NCBI GenBank assembly: GCA_045536425.1
Contig: JAZSNN010000019.1
Coordinates: forward strand, 1 to 57,461
Length of the DNA stretch: 57,461 nt
From: UBA11540 sp045536425
GTDB lineage: Bacteria; Bacillota; Clostridia; Oscillospirales; Ruminococcaceae
Direction of reading: 5' to 3'
Shown here: piece after piece, positions 32,014 to 41,480 of the stretch
How positions within the stretch are numbered: position 1 is the first letter of the stretch
How the letters are laid out: each line of letters begins with the position of its first letter
Position numbers and translations under genes: made by a program
The notes under the pieces: model-generated
Databases searched by the model: none
The model's input: only the letters and a program-made list of their open reading frames with translations
Told to the model about the DNA's origin: nothing

Positions 32014-33033
32014 ATGAGAAAGGCATTGGAACAAATCGAGATTGATGCTAAAAAGCTACTCGAAAACGTATCGGATATCAAGGAGCTCGAAGAACTTAGA
32101 ATAAGATATCTGGGAAAGAAAGGCGAGCTCACCGCTATTCTCAAAAATATGGGTGCACTTTCCGCTGAAGAAAGACCCGTTATCGGTCAACTTGCAAACA
32201 AGGTAAGAGCAGATATCGAAGGCTATATTTCTGCAAAACAAGCGGAAATCACTGCGCTTGAAACAACCCGCAGACTTGCAGCAGAGAAACTTGACGTAAC
32301 TATGCCCGGAAAGAAGATTGAGATTGGAAAGATTCATCCTCTCAACATCGTCCTCGACGAGCTCAAGGAAATCTTCTTGGGTATGGGCTTTGATATAGCA
32401 GAGGGCCCCGAGGTTGAGCTTGATTACTATAACTTCGAGGTGTTAAACCTTCCACCCGACCATCCCGCAAGAGACACACAGGATACCTTCTACATCAACG
32501 ACAAGGTGCTTTTGAGAACACAGACCTCTCCCGTACAGGCAAGAGTAATGCAGAGCCAGGAGCCCCCGATAAGAATAATCTCTCCCGGTCGTGTTTTCCG
32601 TTCTGATGCAGTTGACGCAACACACTCTCCGCTCTTTCATCAGGTAGAGGGACTTGTTGTTGACAAAGGCGTTACTATGGGCGACCTCAAGGGAACACTC
32701 GAAACCTTTATCAAGAGACTCTATGGTGACGATGCACAGATTCGTTTCAGACCTCACCATTTCCCGTTCACCGAGCCTTCCGCAGAGGTTGACGTAATGT
32801 GCTTCAATTGTCACGGTGAGGGTTGCCGTCTCTGTAAGGGTGAGGGATGGATTGAAATTCTCGGTTGCGGTATGGTACATCCTACCGTTCTCAAGAACTG
32901 TAACATCGACCCCGAAGTCTACAACGGATTTGCATTCGGCGTAGGACTCGAGAGAATTGTAATGCGCAGATATAACATCGACGATATGCGTATGCTGTAC
33001 GAAAACGATCTCAGATTCTTGAATCAGTTTTAA
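32014..33033 (+). CDS. pheS: Phenylalanyl-tRNA synthetase alpha subunit
   Basis: The catalytic class II subunit, which forms a heterotetramer with PheT and charges tRNA-Phe. The N-terminal coiled coil (residues 1-90) is followed by motif 1 (FDIAEGPEVELDYYNF), HPARDTQDTFY, motif 2 (THSPLFHQVEGL and FRPHHFPFTEPSAEVDV) and motif 3 (GFAFGVGLERIVMRRY). A four-Cys insert (CFNCHGEGCRLCKGEGW) sits before motif 3; I recall similar Cys clusters in other Clostridia. The length of 339 is standard. ATG follows AGGTAGGAG. The gene is controlled by the T-box directly upstream, and pheT follows after 13 bases. Confidence 0.97.
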   Translation: MRKALEQIEIDAKKLLENVSDIKELEELRIRYLGKKGELTAILKNMGALSAEERPVIGQLANKVRADIEGYISAKQAEITALETTRRLAAEKLDVTMPGKKIEIGKIHPLNIVLDELKEIFLGMGFDIAEGPEVELDYYNFEVLNLPPDHPARDTQDTFYINDKVLLRTQTSPVQARVMQSQEPPIRIISPGRVFRSDAVDATHSPLFHQVEGLVVDKGVTMGDLKGTLETFIKRLYGDDAQIRFRPHHFPFTEPSAEVDVMCFNCHGEGCRLCKGEGWIEILGCGMVHPTVLKNCNIDPEVYNGFAFGVGLERIVMRRYNIDDMRMLYENDLRFLNQF

Positions 33034-33046
33034 GGGGTGAAAAATA

Positions 33047-35422
33047 ATGGATCTTTCGATGAAATGGCTCAGTGATTTCGTTGAGCTTGATACAGATATA
33101 AAAGACTTTGTACATAGAATGACTATGTCCGGCTCCAAGGTTGAAACCTACGAGGTAGAGGGCAGTGACGTGTCAAACGTTGTTGTCGGAAAAATCCTCT
33201 CGGTTGAAAAACATCCCGATGCAGATAAACTCGTTGTTTGTCAGCTCGACGTAGGAAAAGAAGCGCCGATACAGATAGTAACGGGCGCATCCAACGTTTT
33301 CCCCGGAGCAATCGTCCCCGTCGCCCTTGATGGCTCCAACCTCCCCGGTGGAATTAAAATCAAAAAAGGAAAGCTCCGCGGTGTTGAGAGTAACGGTATG
33401 CTTTGCTCTCTTGTAGAACTCAATCTTACTACAAATGACTTCCCATATGCTATAAAGGACGGAATTTTCATAATCGAGGAAGATTGCACGGTAGGACAGG
33501 ATATCCACGATGCACTTTCTCTAAACGACACCTGCGTGGAGTTTGAAATTACTTCAAACCGCCCCGACTGTCTTTCTGTAATCGGTCTTGCGAGAGAAGC
33601 AGCGGCAACCTACAACCTACCGCTCAAGCTGCATATTCCCGAGTATACAGAAAATTCCGAGAATATCAACGATATGCTCTCTGCAAAGATTGAAAACAAC
33701 AAGCTTTGCAAGAGATATATGGCAAAAATTGTTAAGAACATAAAGGTTGAGCCCTCTCCCTTGTGGATGAGAGAAAGACTCCGCGCAAGCGGTGTCAGAC
33801 CCATTAACAATATCGTTGATATCACAAACTATGTAATGCTCGAATACGGTCAGCCTATGCACGCTTTTGACTACAAGTTCGTTACAGACGGACAAATAGT
33901 CGTAAGAAACGCAAAAGAGGGCGAAACCATAGTTACACTCGACGGCGAAGAGAAAAAACTCGCAGAGTCTATGCTCGTTATCGCAGACAGCGCAAAGCCT
34001 ATGGCTGTTGCAGGCGTAATGGGCGGTGAGTTCAGCGGAATTATGGACGATACAAACACAATTGTGTTTGAGTCTGCTTGCTTCGACGGACCCTCTGTTC
34101 GTATAACCGCAAAGAAACTCGGACTCCGTACAGAAAGCTCCGGAAGATTTGAAAAGGGACTCGACCCCAACAACTGTAAGGCCGCTCTTGACCGCGCTTG
34201 TGAGCTCATCCAAATGCTCGGTGCAGGCGAGATAGTCGGTGGTACAATCGACGAGGGCGATTACGAAGCAGAACCCAAGAAGATTAAGTTTGAGTGCGAC
34301 TGGATGAACTCCTTCCTCAGCCTCAACGTTTCAAAAGAGGAAATGATTGATATTCTCAACAGACTTGATTGCAAGGTTGAGGGTGATTATATCATAATTC
34401 CTACCTATAGAGCGGACCTCGAACACAAAGCAGACATTGCCGAAGAAATCGCAAGAATCTACGGCTATGATAGAATTCCCACAACTCAGCTTTCGGGAAC
34501 AGCTTGTGCCGCATTCACACCCGAGCAGAAATTTGAAAGAGAAACCAAAAATCTTCTCGTAGCATCAGGAATGAACGAGGTTGTAACCTTCTCATTTGTG
34601 CCCGCAAATGTGCCCGATAAGCTCAATGTTGCCGAGGATAGCAAACTAAGAGATTGTGTGGTAATTACAAACCCCATCAGCGAGGATATGAAGGTAATGC
34701 GTACCTCCGCTGCGGGCTCTATGCTCGAGGTTTTGACAAGAAACTACAACAACCGTAACGCTTCTGCAAAGCTGTTTGAGATTGCAACAGTTTATACTCC
34801 CGTTGAAGGCGAGGCCCTTCCCGACGAGCATAGAATAGTATCTCTCGGTATGTACGGAGAGGGAGTAGACTTCTTTGACCTCAAGGGTGTTGTTGACGTG
34901 CTTCTTTCTAGACTTTGCGTGAAAGATGCAGAGATAGTCAGAAAGACCGATAATCCCACATATCATCCTGGTAGATGTGCTGCTATTATGATTGGCGACA
35001 AGGAAATCGGTGTGTTTGGCGAAGTTCATCCCACAGTTCTCAACAACTACGGACTTGACTGCAAGGCTTATATAGCTGAAATTGAGCTTCGTGACCTCTT
35101 TGTAAATGCAAAAACCGAAAAGACCTACAAGGCTCTTCCCAAATTCCCTGCAACAACCCGTGACATTGCACTTCTTTGTGACGATGACCTCACAGTTGCA
35201 GAGCTCGAGAAGACCATAAAAACTTCCGTACCCGCAAGTATTCTCGAGAGCGTAGAACTCTTTGATGTTTACAAAGGAAAGCAGATTGAGGATAACAAAA
35301 AGAGCGTTGCGTTCAATATCGTTCTTCGCTCTGCAGAACGCACCCTCACCGACGAGGAAACCGAGAACGTAATCAAAAAGGTTCTCAAAAACCTCGAAAA
35401 AATCGGCGCAACCCTCAGATAA
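33047..35422 (+). CDS. pheT: Phenylalanyl-tRNA synthetase beta subunit
   Basis: The 791-residue beta subunit for tRNA recognition and editing. Domains in order: N-terminal part and OB-fold tRNA-binding domain (VVVGKILSVEKHPDADKLVVCQLDVG, near 40-150), the B3/B4 editing domain (RPINNIVDITNYVMLEYGQPMHAFD, about 215-370), B5 (about 400-470, ending ADIAEEIARIYGYD), the catalytic-like core (VTFSFVPAN to FGEVHPTVL) and the C-terminal ferredoxin-fold anticodon-binding domain (LPKFPATTRDIALLCDDDLTV). Length and order are normal. A perfect terminator follows. Confidence 0.97.
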   Translation: MDLSMKWLSDFVELDTDIKDFVHRMTMSGSKVETYEVEGSDVSNVVVGKILSVEKHPDADKLVVCQLDVGKEAPIQIVTGASNVFPGAIVPVALDGSNLPGGIKIKKGKLRGVESNGMLCSLVELNLTTNDFPYAIKDGIFIIEEDCTVGQDIHDALSLNDTCVEFEITSNRPDCLSVIGLAREAAATYNLPLKLHIPEYTENSENINDMLSAKIENNKLCKRYMAKIVKNIKVEPSPLWMRERLRASGVRPINNIVDITNYVMLEYGQPMHAFDYKFVTDGQIVVRNAKEGETIVTLDGEEKKLAESMLVIADSAKPMAVAGVMGGEFSGIMDDTNTIVFESACFDGPSVRITAKKLGLRTESSGRFEKGLDPNNCKAALDRACELIQMLGAGEIVGGTIDEGDYEAEPKKIKFECDWMNSFLSLNVSKEEMIDILNRLDCKVEGDYIIIPTYRADLEHKADIAEEIARIYGYDRIPTTQLSGTACAAFTPEQKFERETKNLLVASGMNEVVTFSFVPANVPDKLNVAEDSKLRDCVVITNPISEDMKVMRTSAAGSMLEVLTRNYNNRNASAKLFEIATVYTPVEGEALPDEHRIVSLGMYGEGVDFFDLKGVVDVLLSRLCVKDAEIVRKTDNPTYHPGRCAAIMIGDKEIGVFGEVHPTVLNNYGLDCKAYIAEIELRDLFVNAKTEKTYKALPKFPATTRDIALLCDDDLTVAELEKTIKTSVPASILESVELFDVYKGKQIEDNKKSVAFNIVLRSAERTLTDEETENVIKKVLKNLEKIGATLR

Positions 35423-35426
35423 AATA

Positions 35427-35460
35427 GAAACTCCGCGCAAAAGCGCGGAGTTTCTTTTGT
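35427..35460 (+). terminator. Terminator after pheT
   Basis: A perfect 12-bp stem (35427-35438 with 35443-35454; arm GAAACTCCGCGC) has loop AAAA and ends in TTTTGTTT. Confidence 0.92.
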
Positions 35461-35550
35461 TTATAAGCTACAACTTGAGTCAATCATATTAACGTTGGAA
35501 AAATTAACAAAAACATAACAATTTTTTGCGGTTAAATCCCGAAAGTTCCT

Positions 35551-35579
35551 TTGACAAATAATGGTAAAAGAGGTATAAT
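35551..35579 (+). promoter_or_regulatory. Consensus sigma-A promoter of the ABC exporter operon
   Basis: Perfect TTGACA (35551-35556), 17-base spacer, perfect TATAAT (35574-35579). A TTG within the -35 opens the longer frame of the next gene and so cannot be its start, which fixes the ATG at 35623. Confidence 0.8.
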
Positions 35580-35622
35580 ATCCTTTGTATGTTCAGATTC
35601 TTTTAGAGGAGTAAATTTCAGT

Positions 35623-37377
35623 ATGTTAAAAACCTTGGCAAAAAGTATACGGGAATTCAAACGCCCATCAATCCTCACCTTTATTCTTATAGTTGGCGAG
35701 GTCATTATCGAGTGCATAATTCCTTTTATAACTGCTGATCTTGTTAACAAGATCAAAGCAGGAGTTGATATAAAAACTATTGTTTACACGGGAATTATTC
35801 TTGCTGTTATGGCGATTGTTTCTCTGTGCTGTGGTGGACTTGCGGGAGTGACGAGTGCAAAAGCCTCGGCAGGCTTTGCGCGAAACCTCAGAAAAGACCT
35901 TTTTGGCCGTATACAGACCTATTCTTTTGAGAATATCGACCGTTTTTCTTCGTCTTCACTTGTTACACGACTCACAACCGATATAAACAACGTGCAGATG
36001 TCCTACCTTGTCATCATAAGGACTGCAGTAAGAAGTCCGTTGATGTTCGTGTTTGCGATAATTATGGCATATATTATGGGTGGAAAGCTTGCCACTACCT
36101 TTGTTATCGTTGTTCCTATTCTCGCGCTGGGACTTTTCTTCATCAGCCGAAAGGCTATGCCTGCGTTCAGACGCGTTTTCAAGAAATATGATACCCTCAA
36201 TGAATCTATAGAAGAAAACGTTCGTGCTATGCGTGTTGTAAAAGGTTTTTCTCGTGAGGACTATGAGAAGAACAAGTTCGAAACCGCAGCACAGGATATC
36301 TGTTCCGATTTCACAAAAGCAGAGCGCATTGTTGCACTAAATACACCTTTGATGCAGATTTGTCTGTATTTCAATATGATCTTCGTACTCACAGTGGGCT
36401 CACAGCTCACCATCAGCAGTATGGGCGTTGACCTTGACGTAGGTCAGATATCCGCAATGCTCACCTATGGTATGCAGATAATGATGTCTTTGATGATGCT
36501 TTCAATGGTATACGTAATAATAACAATGTCCTCAGAGTCTGCAAAGCGTGTCTGCGAGGTTTTAAACGAAGTACCCGCGCTCACTAATCCTGAAAACCCC
36601 GTTATGAGTGTAGCTGACGGTTCTATAGAGTTTAGGGACGTAAACTTCAAATATTTTCAGAAAGCGGGAAAATATGCGCTTTCCGACGTTGATATACGCA
36701 TCGAATCGGGAATGACGGTTGGCGTTATAGGCGGAACGGGATCGAGCAAAACAACCTTTGTGCAGCTGATACCCAGACTCTATGACACAACAACCGGTGT
36801 GGTTTCCGTCGGCGGTATTGACGTAAAGAACTACGATATAAAAACCTTGCGCGATAGCGTTGCTATGGTACTGCAAAAGAATCTTCTCTTTTCGGGCACG
36901 ATAAAGGACAATCTCCGTTGGGGCAATAAAGATGCGACCGATGAAGAAATTATAACTGCTTGTAAGCTTGCACAAGCTGATGATTTCGTTTCTTCCTTCC
37001 CAGATGGATATGACACCTATATAGAACAGGGAGGAACAAACGTGTCGGGCGGACAGAAACAGCGTCTGTGTATTGCGCGTGCGCTTCTCAAAAAGCCCAA
37101 AATACTCATTCTTGACGATTCAACGAGTGCCGTTGATACCAAGACCGATGCGCTCATTAGAAAAGGTTTCAAGGAATTTATACCCGAAACAACAAAGATT
37201 ATTATAGCACAGCGTATAGCCTCGGTTGAGGATGCCGATATGATAATCGTAATGGACAACGGAAAAATCTCTGCTGTCGGCAACCACGGCGATTTGCTGA
37301 AATCGAGTGAAATATACCGTGAAATCTACGAACAGCAAACGAACGGAGGGGATAACGATGAAACAGCCAAAGCCTAA
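35623..37377 (+). CDS. ABC exporter half-transporter A (degenerate ATP site)
   Basis: 584 residues: a six-helix exporter membrane domain (about 1-310) fused to an ATPase. The nucleotide-binding domain is degenerate in the way heterodimeric exporters are. Walker A reads GGTGSSKTT (Ser in place of the last Gly), and the residue after Walker B is Asp instead of catalytic Glu (ILILDDSTSAVD). Its own signature is canonical (VSGGQKQR), which serves the intact site of the partner. The gene overlaps its partner by 20 bases. Relatives include TM287/288, LmrCD and BmrCD multidrug exporters; the cargo is unknown. The start is set by the promoter at 35551-35579, with GAGGAG 11 bases before the ATG. Confidence 0.9.
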   Translation: MLKTLAKSIREFKRPSILTFILIVGEVIIECIIPFITADLVNKIKAGVDIKTIVYTGIILAVMAIVSLCCGGLAGVTSAKASAGFARNLRKDLFGRIQTYSFENIDRFSSSSLVTRLTTDINNVQMSYLVIIRTAVRSPLMFVFAIIMAYIMGGKLATTFVIVVPILALGLFFISRKAMPAFRRVFKKYDTLNESIEENVRAMRVVKGFSREDYEKNKFETAAQDICSDFTKAERIVALNTPLMQICLYFNMIFVLTVGSQLTISSMGVDLDVGQISAMLTYGMQIMMSLMMLSMVYVIITMSSESAKRVCEVLNEVPALTNPENPVMSVADGSIEFRDVNFKYFQKAGKYALSDVDIRIESGMTVGVIGGTGSSKTTFVQLIPRLYDTTTGVVSVGGIDVKNYDIKTLRDSVAMVLQKNLLFSGTIKDNLRWGNKDATDEEIITACKLAQADDFVSSFPDGYDTYIEQGGTNVSGGQKQRLCIARALLKKPKILILDDSTSAVDTKTDALIRKGFKEFIPETTKIIIAQRIASVEDADMIIVMDNGKISAVGNHGDLLKSSEIYREIYEQQTNGGDNDETAKA

Positions 37378-39274
37378 GCTCAAAACCAATACTCTCATTC
37401 GTATCTTTAAACTCCTCTTTTCCAGTTATCCCGTACTTCTCCCAATAACCGCAGGCTGTATCATATTTTCTGCAGCAACCGCAACAGCACCCGCAATTTT
37501 CCAACAACAGCTCATAGCTGATATAGAGGTTTGGTACAAGACGGGTGATTGGCAGGCGGCTTCTGAGGTTATCATCCCCAAAATTCTCATTTTGGCAGGA
37601 CTCTATGTTCTTTCAATAATCTCAATAACCATCTACACACAGCTAATGGCATATATCACCCAAGGTTTTCTCAACAAGATGAGAGTCGCTATGTTTAAGG
37701 GTATGCAAAATCTTCCCATAAGATATTTTGATACCAATAAGCACGGTGATATAATGAGCTACTACACGAACGATATTGATACACTGCGTCAGCTCGTTTC
37801 ACAGTCTTTCCCAACGATTCTTCAATCCTCGATAATAGTAGTCTGTGTTCTTGGAATAATGCTGTATTTCAGTCTTTGGATGACCCTAGTTGTACTAGCG
37901 GGCGTTACCTTTATGATAATTGTTTCAAAGAACGTTGGCGGCGGATCTGCAAAATTCTTCATCCGTCAGCAGAAGTCTATCGGTAAAGCAGAAGGCTTTG
38001 TTCAGGAGATGATGAATGGTCAAAAAGTAATAAAGGTCTTCAATCACGAACAAGAGTGCAAAGATGATTTCGATAAGATAAACGATACTCTTTTCGAGGA
38101 TAGCTTTAGAGCTAATGCTTATGCAAACTGCCTAGGACCGATAATACAGAATATCGGAAACATTCTGTACGTTATCATAGCTACAGTAGGCGGTATCCTG
38201 CTGATTTCAAAGGTGCCAAACCCCAGTATTTCTGCTCTTGTAGCAGGTGCTGTCGGTGTTTTGACAATAGATATCACTATTCCTTTTCTGAATATGACAA
38301 AGCAGTTTACAGGTAATATCAATACCTTTTCTCAGCAGATAAACTCTATCGTTATGGGCCTTGCGGGAGCTGAGAGAATATTCGCTCTTATGGACCAACA
38401 GCCCGAGACCGACGAAGGATATGTCACCTTGGTTAACTGCCGTATCGATGGAAACGGACATATAACCGAAACTGCCGAACACACAGGCTGTTGGGCGTGG
38501 AAACACCCTCACAACGACGGAACAACTACCTACACAAAGCTCGAAGGCGATGTCCGTATGGAAAAGGTTGACTTTGCATACGAGAAGGGCAAAACCGTAT
38601 TAAACGACGTATCTGTTTATGCCGAGCCCGGTCAAAAGGTAGCTTTCGTAGGTGCAACCGGCGCAGGAAAAACAACCATAACTAACCTCATCAACCGCTT
38701 CTATGACATTGAGGATGGAAAAATTCGTTATGACGGAATCAATATAAATAAGATCAAAAAATCCGACCTCAGACGTTCTCTCGGCATAGTTTTGCAGGAA
38801 ACAAACCTATTTACAGGAACTGTAATGGAAAATATCCGCTATGGAAACCTCGAGGCAACTGACGAGGAATGCGTAAAGGCTGCAAAGCTTGCAGGCGCAG
38901 ACGATTTTATAACCCGTTTACCTGACGGGTACAATACCAAGCTCTCTAATAACGGATCAAACCTTTCACAAGGTCAAAGACAGCTTTTGGCTATTGCAAG
39001 AGCAGCCGTTGCCGACCCGCCCGTAATGATACTCGACGAGGCAACCTCTTCCATCGACACCCGTACCGAAGCGATAGTGCAGAAGGGAATGGATGCTCTT
39101 ATGAAGGGAAGAACAGTCTTCGTAATAGCACACAGACTTTCTACCGTAAGAAACTCCGACGTTATAATGGTGCTTGACCACGGAGAAATTATCGAGCGTG
39201 GAAACCATAAGGAACTCATAGCTAAAAAAGGAAAATATTATCAGCTTTATACAGGCGCTTTTGAACTCGAATAA
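37358..39274 (+). CDS. ABC exporter half-transporter B (canonical ATP site)
   Basis: 638 residues: a membrane domain of six helices (about 20-330), then an ATPase domain with intact Walker A (VGATGAGKTT), Walker B and catalytic Glu (VMILDEATSSID) and a non-canonical signature LSQGQ, the complement expected for the degenerate site of subunit A. Between the membrane and ATPase parts lies an insert of about 40 residues with Cys/Trp/His (near 365-405, including GCWAWKHPHNDG), also typical of this exporter group in my memory. The start is ATG at 37358, after GGAGGGG; the longer frame begins within the previous gene. dUTPase follows after 18 bases. Confidence 0.92.
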   Translation: MKQPKPKLKTNTLIRIFKLLFSSYPVLLPITAGCIIFSAATATAPAIFQQQLIADIEVWYKTGDWQAASEVIIPKILILAGLYVLSIISITIYTQLMAYITQGFLNKMRVAMFKGMQNLPIRYFDTNKHGDIMSYYTNDIDTLRQLVSQSFPTILQSSIIVVCVLGIMLYFSLWMTLVVLAGVTFMIIVSKNVGGGSAKFFIRQQKSIGKAEGFVQEMMNGQKVIKVFNHEQECKDDFDKINDTLFEDSFRANAYANCLGPIIQNIGNILYVIIATVGGILLISKVPNPSISALVAGAVGVLTIDITIPFLNMTKQFTGNINTFSQQINSIVMGLAGAERIFALMDQQPETDEGYVTLVNCRIDGNGHITETAEHTGCWAWKHPHNDGTTTYTKLEGDVRMEKVDFAYEKGKTVLNDVSVYAEPGQKVAFVGATGAGKTTITNLINRFYDIEDGKIRYDGININKIKKSDLRRSLGIVLQETNLFTGTVMENIRYGNLEATDEECVKAAKLAGADDFITRLPDGYNTKLSNNGSNLSQGQRQLLAIARAAVADPPVMILDEATSSIDTRTEAIVQKGMDALMKGRTVFVIAHRLSTVRNSDVIMVLDHGEIIERGNHKELIAKKGKYYQLYTGAFELE

Positions 39275-39292
39275 AATGTGAGGAGAAAAGAG

Positions 39293-39730
39293 ATGCAGAT
39301 AAAGATAAAGAAGGTAAATCCGAACGCAAAGATACCCACCCGCGGAAGCAATCAGGCGGCAGGATATGATTTATACGCGTGTCTTGACACAGAAAAAATC
39401 ACAATTCCCGCACATCAGACTGTAAAGGTTGCGACCGGTCTTTCGATGGCTATACCCGAAGGGTATTTCGGTGCAATTTTCGCCAGAAGCGGACTTGCGG
39501 CAAAGCAGGGATTGCGTCCTGCTAACTGTGTTGGAGTCATCGATAGCGACTACCGCGGTGAATTTATGGTGATGCTTCACAACGACACAGATGAGCCAAA
39601 AACCGTTGAAAATCACGATAGAGTGGCACAGCTTGTCGTTATGCCGTATATGCCTGTAGACTTTCAAGAAACCGATTTTCTCGACGAAACCCAGAGAGGA
39701 ACAGGCGGATTTGGAAGCACAGGAAAATGA
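39293..39730 (+). CDS. dut: dUTP diphosphatase (trimeric)
   Basis: Hydrolyses dUTP to dUMP, keeping uracil out of DNA and feeding dTMP synthesis. The five trimeric dUTPase motifs are visible in 145 residues: AGYDLYA (1), ARSGLAAKQGL (2), GVIDSDYRGEF (3, with catalytic Asp), RVAQLVVMPY (4) and the C-terminal flap RGTGGFGSTG (5). ATG at 39293 follows AGGAG by seven bases; the GTG at 39278 lies upstream of that site and is not used. The last gene of the run after the exporter genes; a terminator follows. Confidence 0.95.
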   Translation: MQIKIKKVNPNAKIPTRGSNQAAGYDLYACLDTEKITIPAHQTVKVATGLSMAIPEGYFGAIFARSGLAAKQGLRPANCVGVIDSDYRGEFMVMLHNDTDEPKTVENHDRVAQLVVMPYMPVDFQETDFLDETQRGTGGFGSTGK

Positions 39731-39742
39731 GAATTAAAAGAA

Positions 39743-39774
39743 AAAGACCTCCGATTTTTCGGAGGTCTTTTTTA
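39743..39774. terminator. Terminator shared by dut and the uronate operon
   Basis: A 12-bp stem (39743-39754 with 39759-39770; arm AAAGACCTCCGA) is followed by TTTTTT. It lies between the convergent dut and kdgK genes and is nearly symmetrical. Confidence 0.88.
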
Positions 39775-39792
39775 CGTTTTGTCTGTAAAGGT

Positions 39793-40815
39793 TTATCTCT
39801 GTACACGACCAGAGCCGTCGCCACCTGCAAGTTTCTCAACTTCAGATACAGAAACGCGGTTGTAGTCGCCTTCAACAGAGTGCTTGAGAGCAGATGCGGC
39901 TACTGCAAACTCGATAGCTTCCTGAGAATTCTTTCCTGTGAGCAGAGAATAGATGAGTCCGCCACCGAAGGAGTCGCCGCCGCCAACGCGGTCAACAATG
40001 TGTAGGTGATAGGACTTGGAGAAGCAGTAGTTTTCACCATCGTAGAGCATACCTGCCCAATCGTTATCGCTTGCGGAGATGGAAGTTCTGAGTGTGATAG
40101 CAACCTTTTCGAATCCAAATTTGTCAGCGAGCTGCTTTGCAACAGACTTGTATCCTTCGTGGTTTAATTTTCCGCCATAGATGTCAGTGCCTTCAGCCTC
40201 GATGCCGAAAACGTCCTTTGCATCCTCTTCGTTAGAGATGCAAACGTCAACATATTTGCAAAGCTCGGTCATAGCTTCACGAGCCTCTGCGCGTGTCCAG
40301 AGCTTTCCGCGATAGTTGAGGTCGCAGGAGATCTTAACACCCTTAGCTTTAGCCGCCTTACAAGCGTCTTTGCAGATTTCAACAACGTTAGCGCCCAAAG
40401 CGGGGGTAATTCCTGTGAAGTGGAACCAATCAGCGCCCTCAAAGATGCTGTCCCAATCAAAATCCTCGCGCTTTGCTTCCTGAATAGCAGAATGTGCTCT
40501 GTCGTAGATACATACAGAACCGCGCTGAGAAGCGCCTTTTTCGAGGAAGTAGATTCCTACACGGTCTCCGCCGCGAACTACTTTAGATGTGTCTACGCCA
40601 AAATAGCGGAGAGAATCAACTGCTGCCTGACCGATAGCGTGTTTAGGGAGCTTTGTTACGTAAACGCTCTCCAAACCATAGTTTGCGAGAGAAACAGCAA
40701 CGTTTGCCTCACCGCCACCAAAGGTAGCCTGCATCTGATCGTTCTGGAAGAAACGGTAATATCCGTTGGGAGCAAGTCGGAGCATAATCTCTCCGAAAGT
40801 TACTGCTTTAGCCAT
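39793..40815 (-). CDS. kdgK: 2-keto-3-deoxygluconate kinase (PfkB family)
   Basis: Phosphorylates KDG to KDPG, the penultimate step of hexuronate catabolism. The 340-residue PfkB kinase shows the N-terminal sugar-binding GGGEANVAVSLANYG (near residue 33) and the catalytic/anion-hole signature DRVGGGDSFGGGLIYSL (near residue 280). The substrate call rests on family appearance and the neighbours uxaC, uxuA and kdgA, since PfkB kinases are hard to tell apart by sequence. The start overlaps the end of kdgA by eight bases, with AAGGAGG nine bases upstream. It is the last gene of a five-gene minus-strand operon. Confidence 0.88.
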   Translation of the reverse strand: MAKAVTFGEIMLRLAPNGYYRFFQNDQMQATFGGGEANVAVSLANYGLESVYVTKLPKHAIGQAAVDSLRYFGVDTSKVVRGGDRVGIYFLEKGASQRGSVCIYDRAHSAIQEAKREDFDWDSIFEGADWFHFTGITPALGANVVEICKDACKAAKAKGVKISCDLNYRGKLWTRAEAREAMTELCKYVDVCISNEEDAKDVFGIEAEGTDIYGGKLNHEGYKSVAKQLADKFGFEKVAITLRTSISASDNDWAGMLYDGENYCFSKSYHLHIVDRVGGGDSFGGGLIYSLLTGKNSQEAIEFAVAASALKHSVEGDYNRVSVSEVEKLAGGDGSGRVQR

Positions 40816-41455
40816 TGTTACGAGCCTCCTTAACTATTTCTACCGACTGCTTGCACAGTTCGGTTATTTCGTCCCATTTTTGATTGTCGATTAGTTCTGC
40901 GGTAACCATATAAGAACCACCACAAGCGCAGATAACGGGAGCAGAGATATATTCTTTGAGATTTTTGAGAGAAATGCCGCCTGTGGGCATAACCTTGAAC
41001 ATCGGGAAGGGAGCGCTCATAGCCTTTATTTTAGCAAGACCGCCAGACTGCTCAGCGGGGAAGAACTTGACGATCTCAAGACCGAACTTAAATGCCGCGT
41101 GATAGTCTGTAGGTGTTGTACAACCGGGGTATATGGGCATATTTTTTTCTTTACAGTAAGCTACGAGCTCAGGGTCAAATCCGGGAGTTACGATAAACTT
41201 TGCACCTGCAGCGATGGCTTTGTCAACGTGCTCGGTTGTGAGTACAGTTCCTGCACCTACGAGCATATCGGGGCAAGCTTCACTCATAAGTTTTATCGCT
41301 GTGTCAGCACCTGCTGCGCGGAAGGTTACCTCTGCAACAGGAATACCGCCTGCGCAAAGTGCCTTTGCGAGAGGCTCTGCATCTCTTTCGGGGTTGTTGA
41401 GTTTTATAACGGGAACAACACCGATTTCTGAAATTCTTTTGTTGATGTCAGACAT
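40808..41455 (-). CDS. kdgA: KDPG/KHG aldolase
   Basis: Cleaves 2-keto-3-deoxy-6-phosphogluconate to pyruvate and glyceraldehyde-3-phosphate. The 215-residue class I aldolase has GVVPVIKLN, the VAEVTFRAAGADTAI segment with the catalytic Glu, GAGTVLTTEHVDKAIAAGAKFIVTPGFD (glycine-rich phosphate/substrate region), the Schiff-base Lys in VKFFPAEQSGG, and MPTGGISLKNLKEY. I chose the ATG at 41455 (GGAG nine bases upstream), because the frame open to 41488 runs into the gap before it. Known alternative name: eda. Confidence 0.93.
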   Translation of the reverse strand: MSDINKRISEIGVVPVIKLNNPERDAEPLAKALCAGGIPVAEVTFRAAGADTAIKLMSEACPDMLVGAGTVLTTEHVDKAIAAGAKFIVTPGFDPELVAYCKEKNMPIYPGCTTPTDYHAAFKFGLEIVKFFPAEQSGGLAKIKAMSAPFPMFKVMPTGGISLKNLKEYISAPVICACGGSYMVTAELIDNQKWDEITELCKQSVEIVKEARNNG

Positions 41456-41480
41456 TTTAAAATCTCCAATCGTCTTTAAA

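Noticed and set aside
40828..40844. Possible fifth BlaI-type operator (CCTTAAC-N3-TTCTACC)
   Set aside because: Only 5 of 7 positions of one half agree, it lies inside kdgA coding sequence, is single and has no promoter around it.
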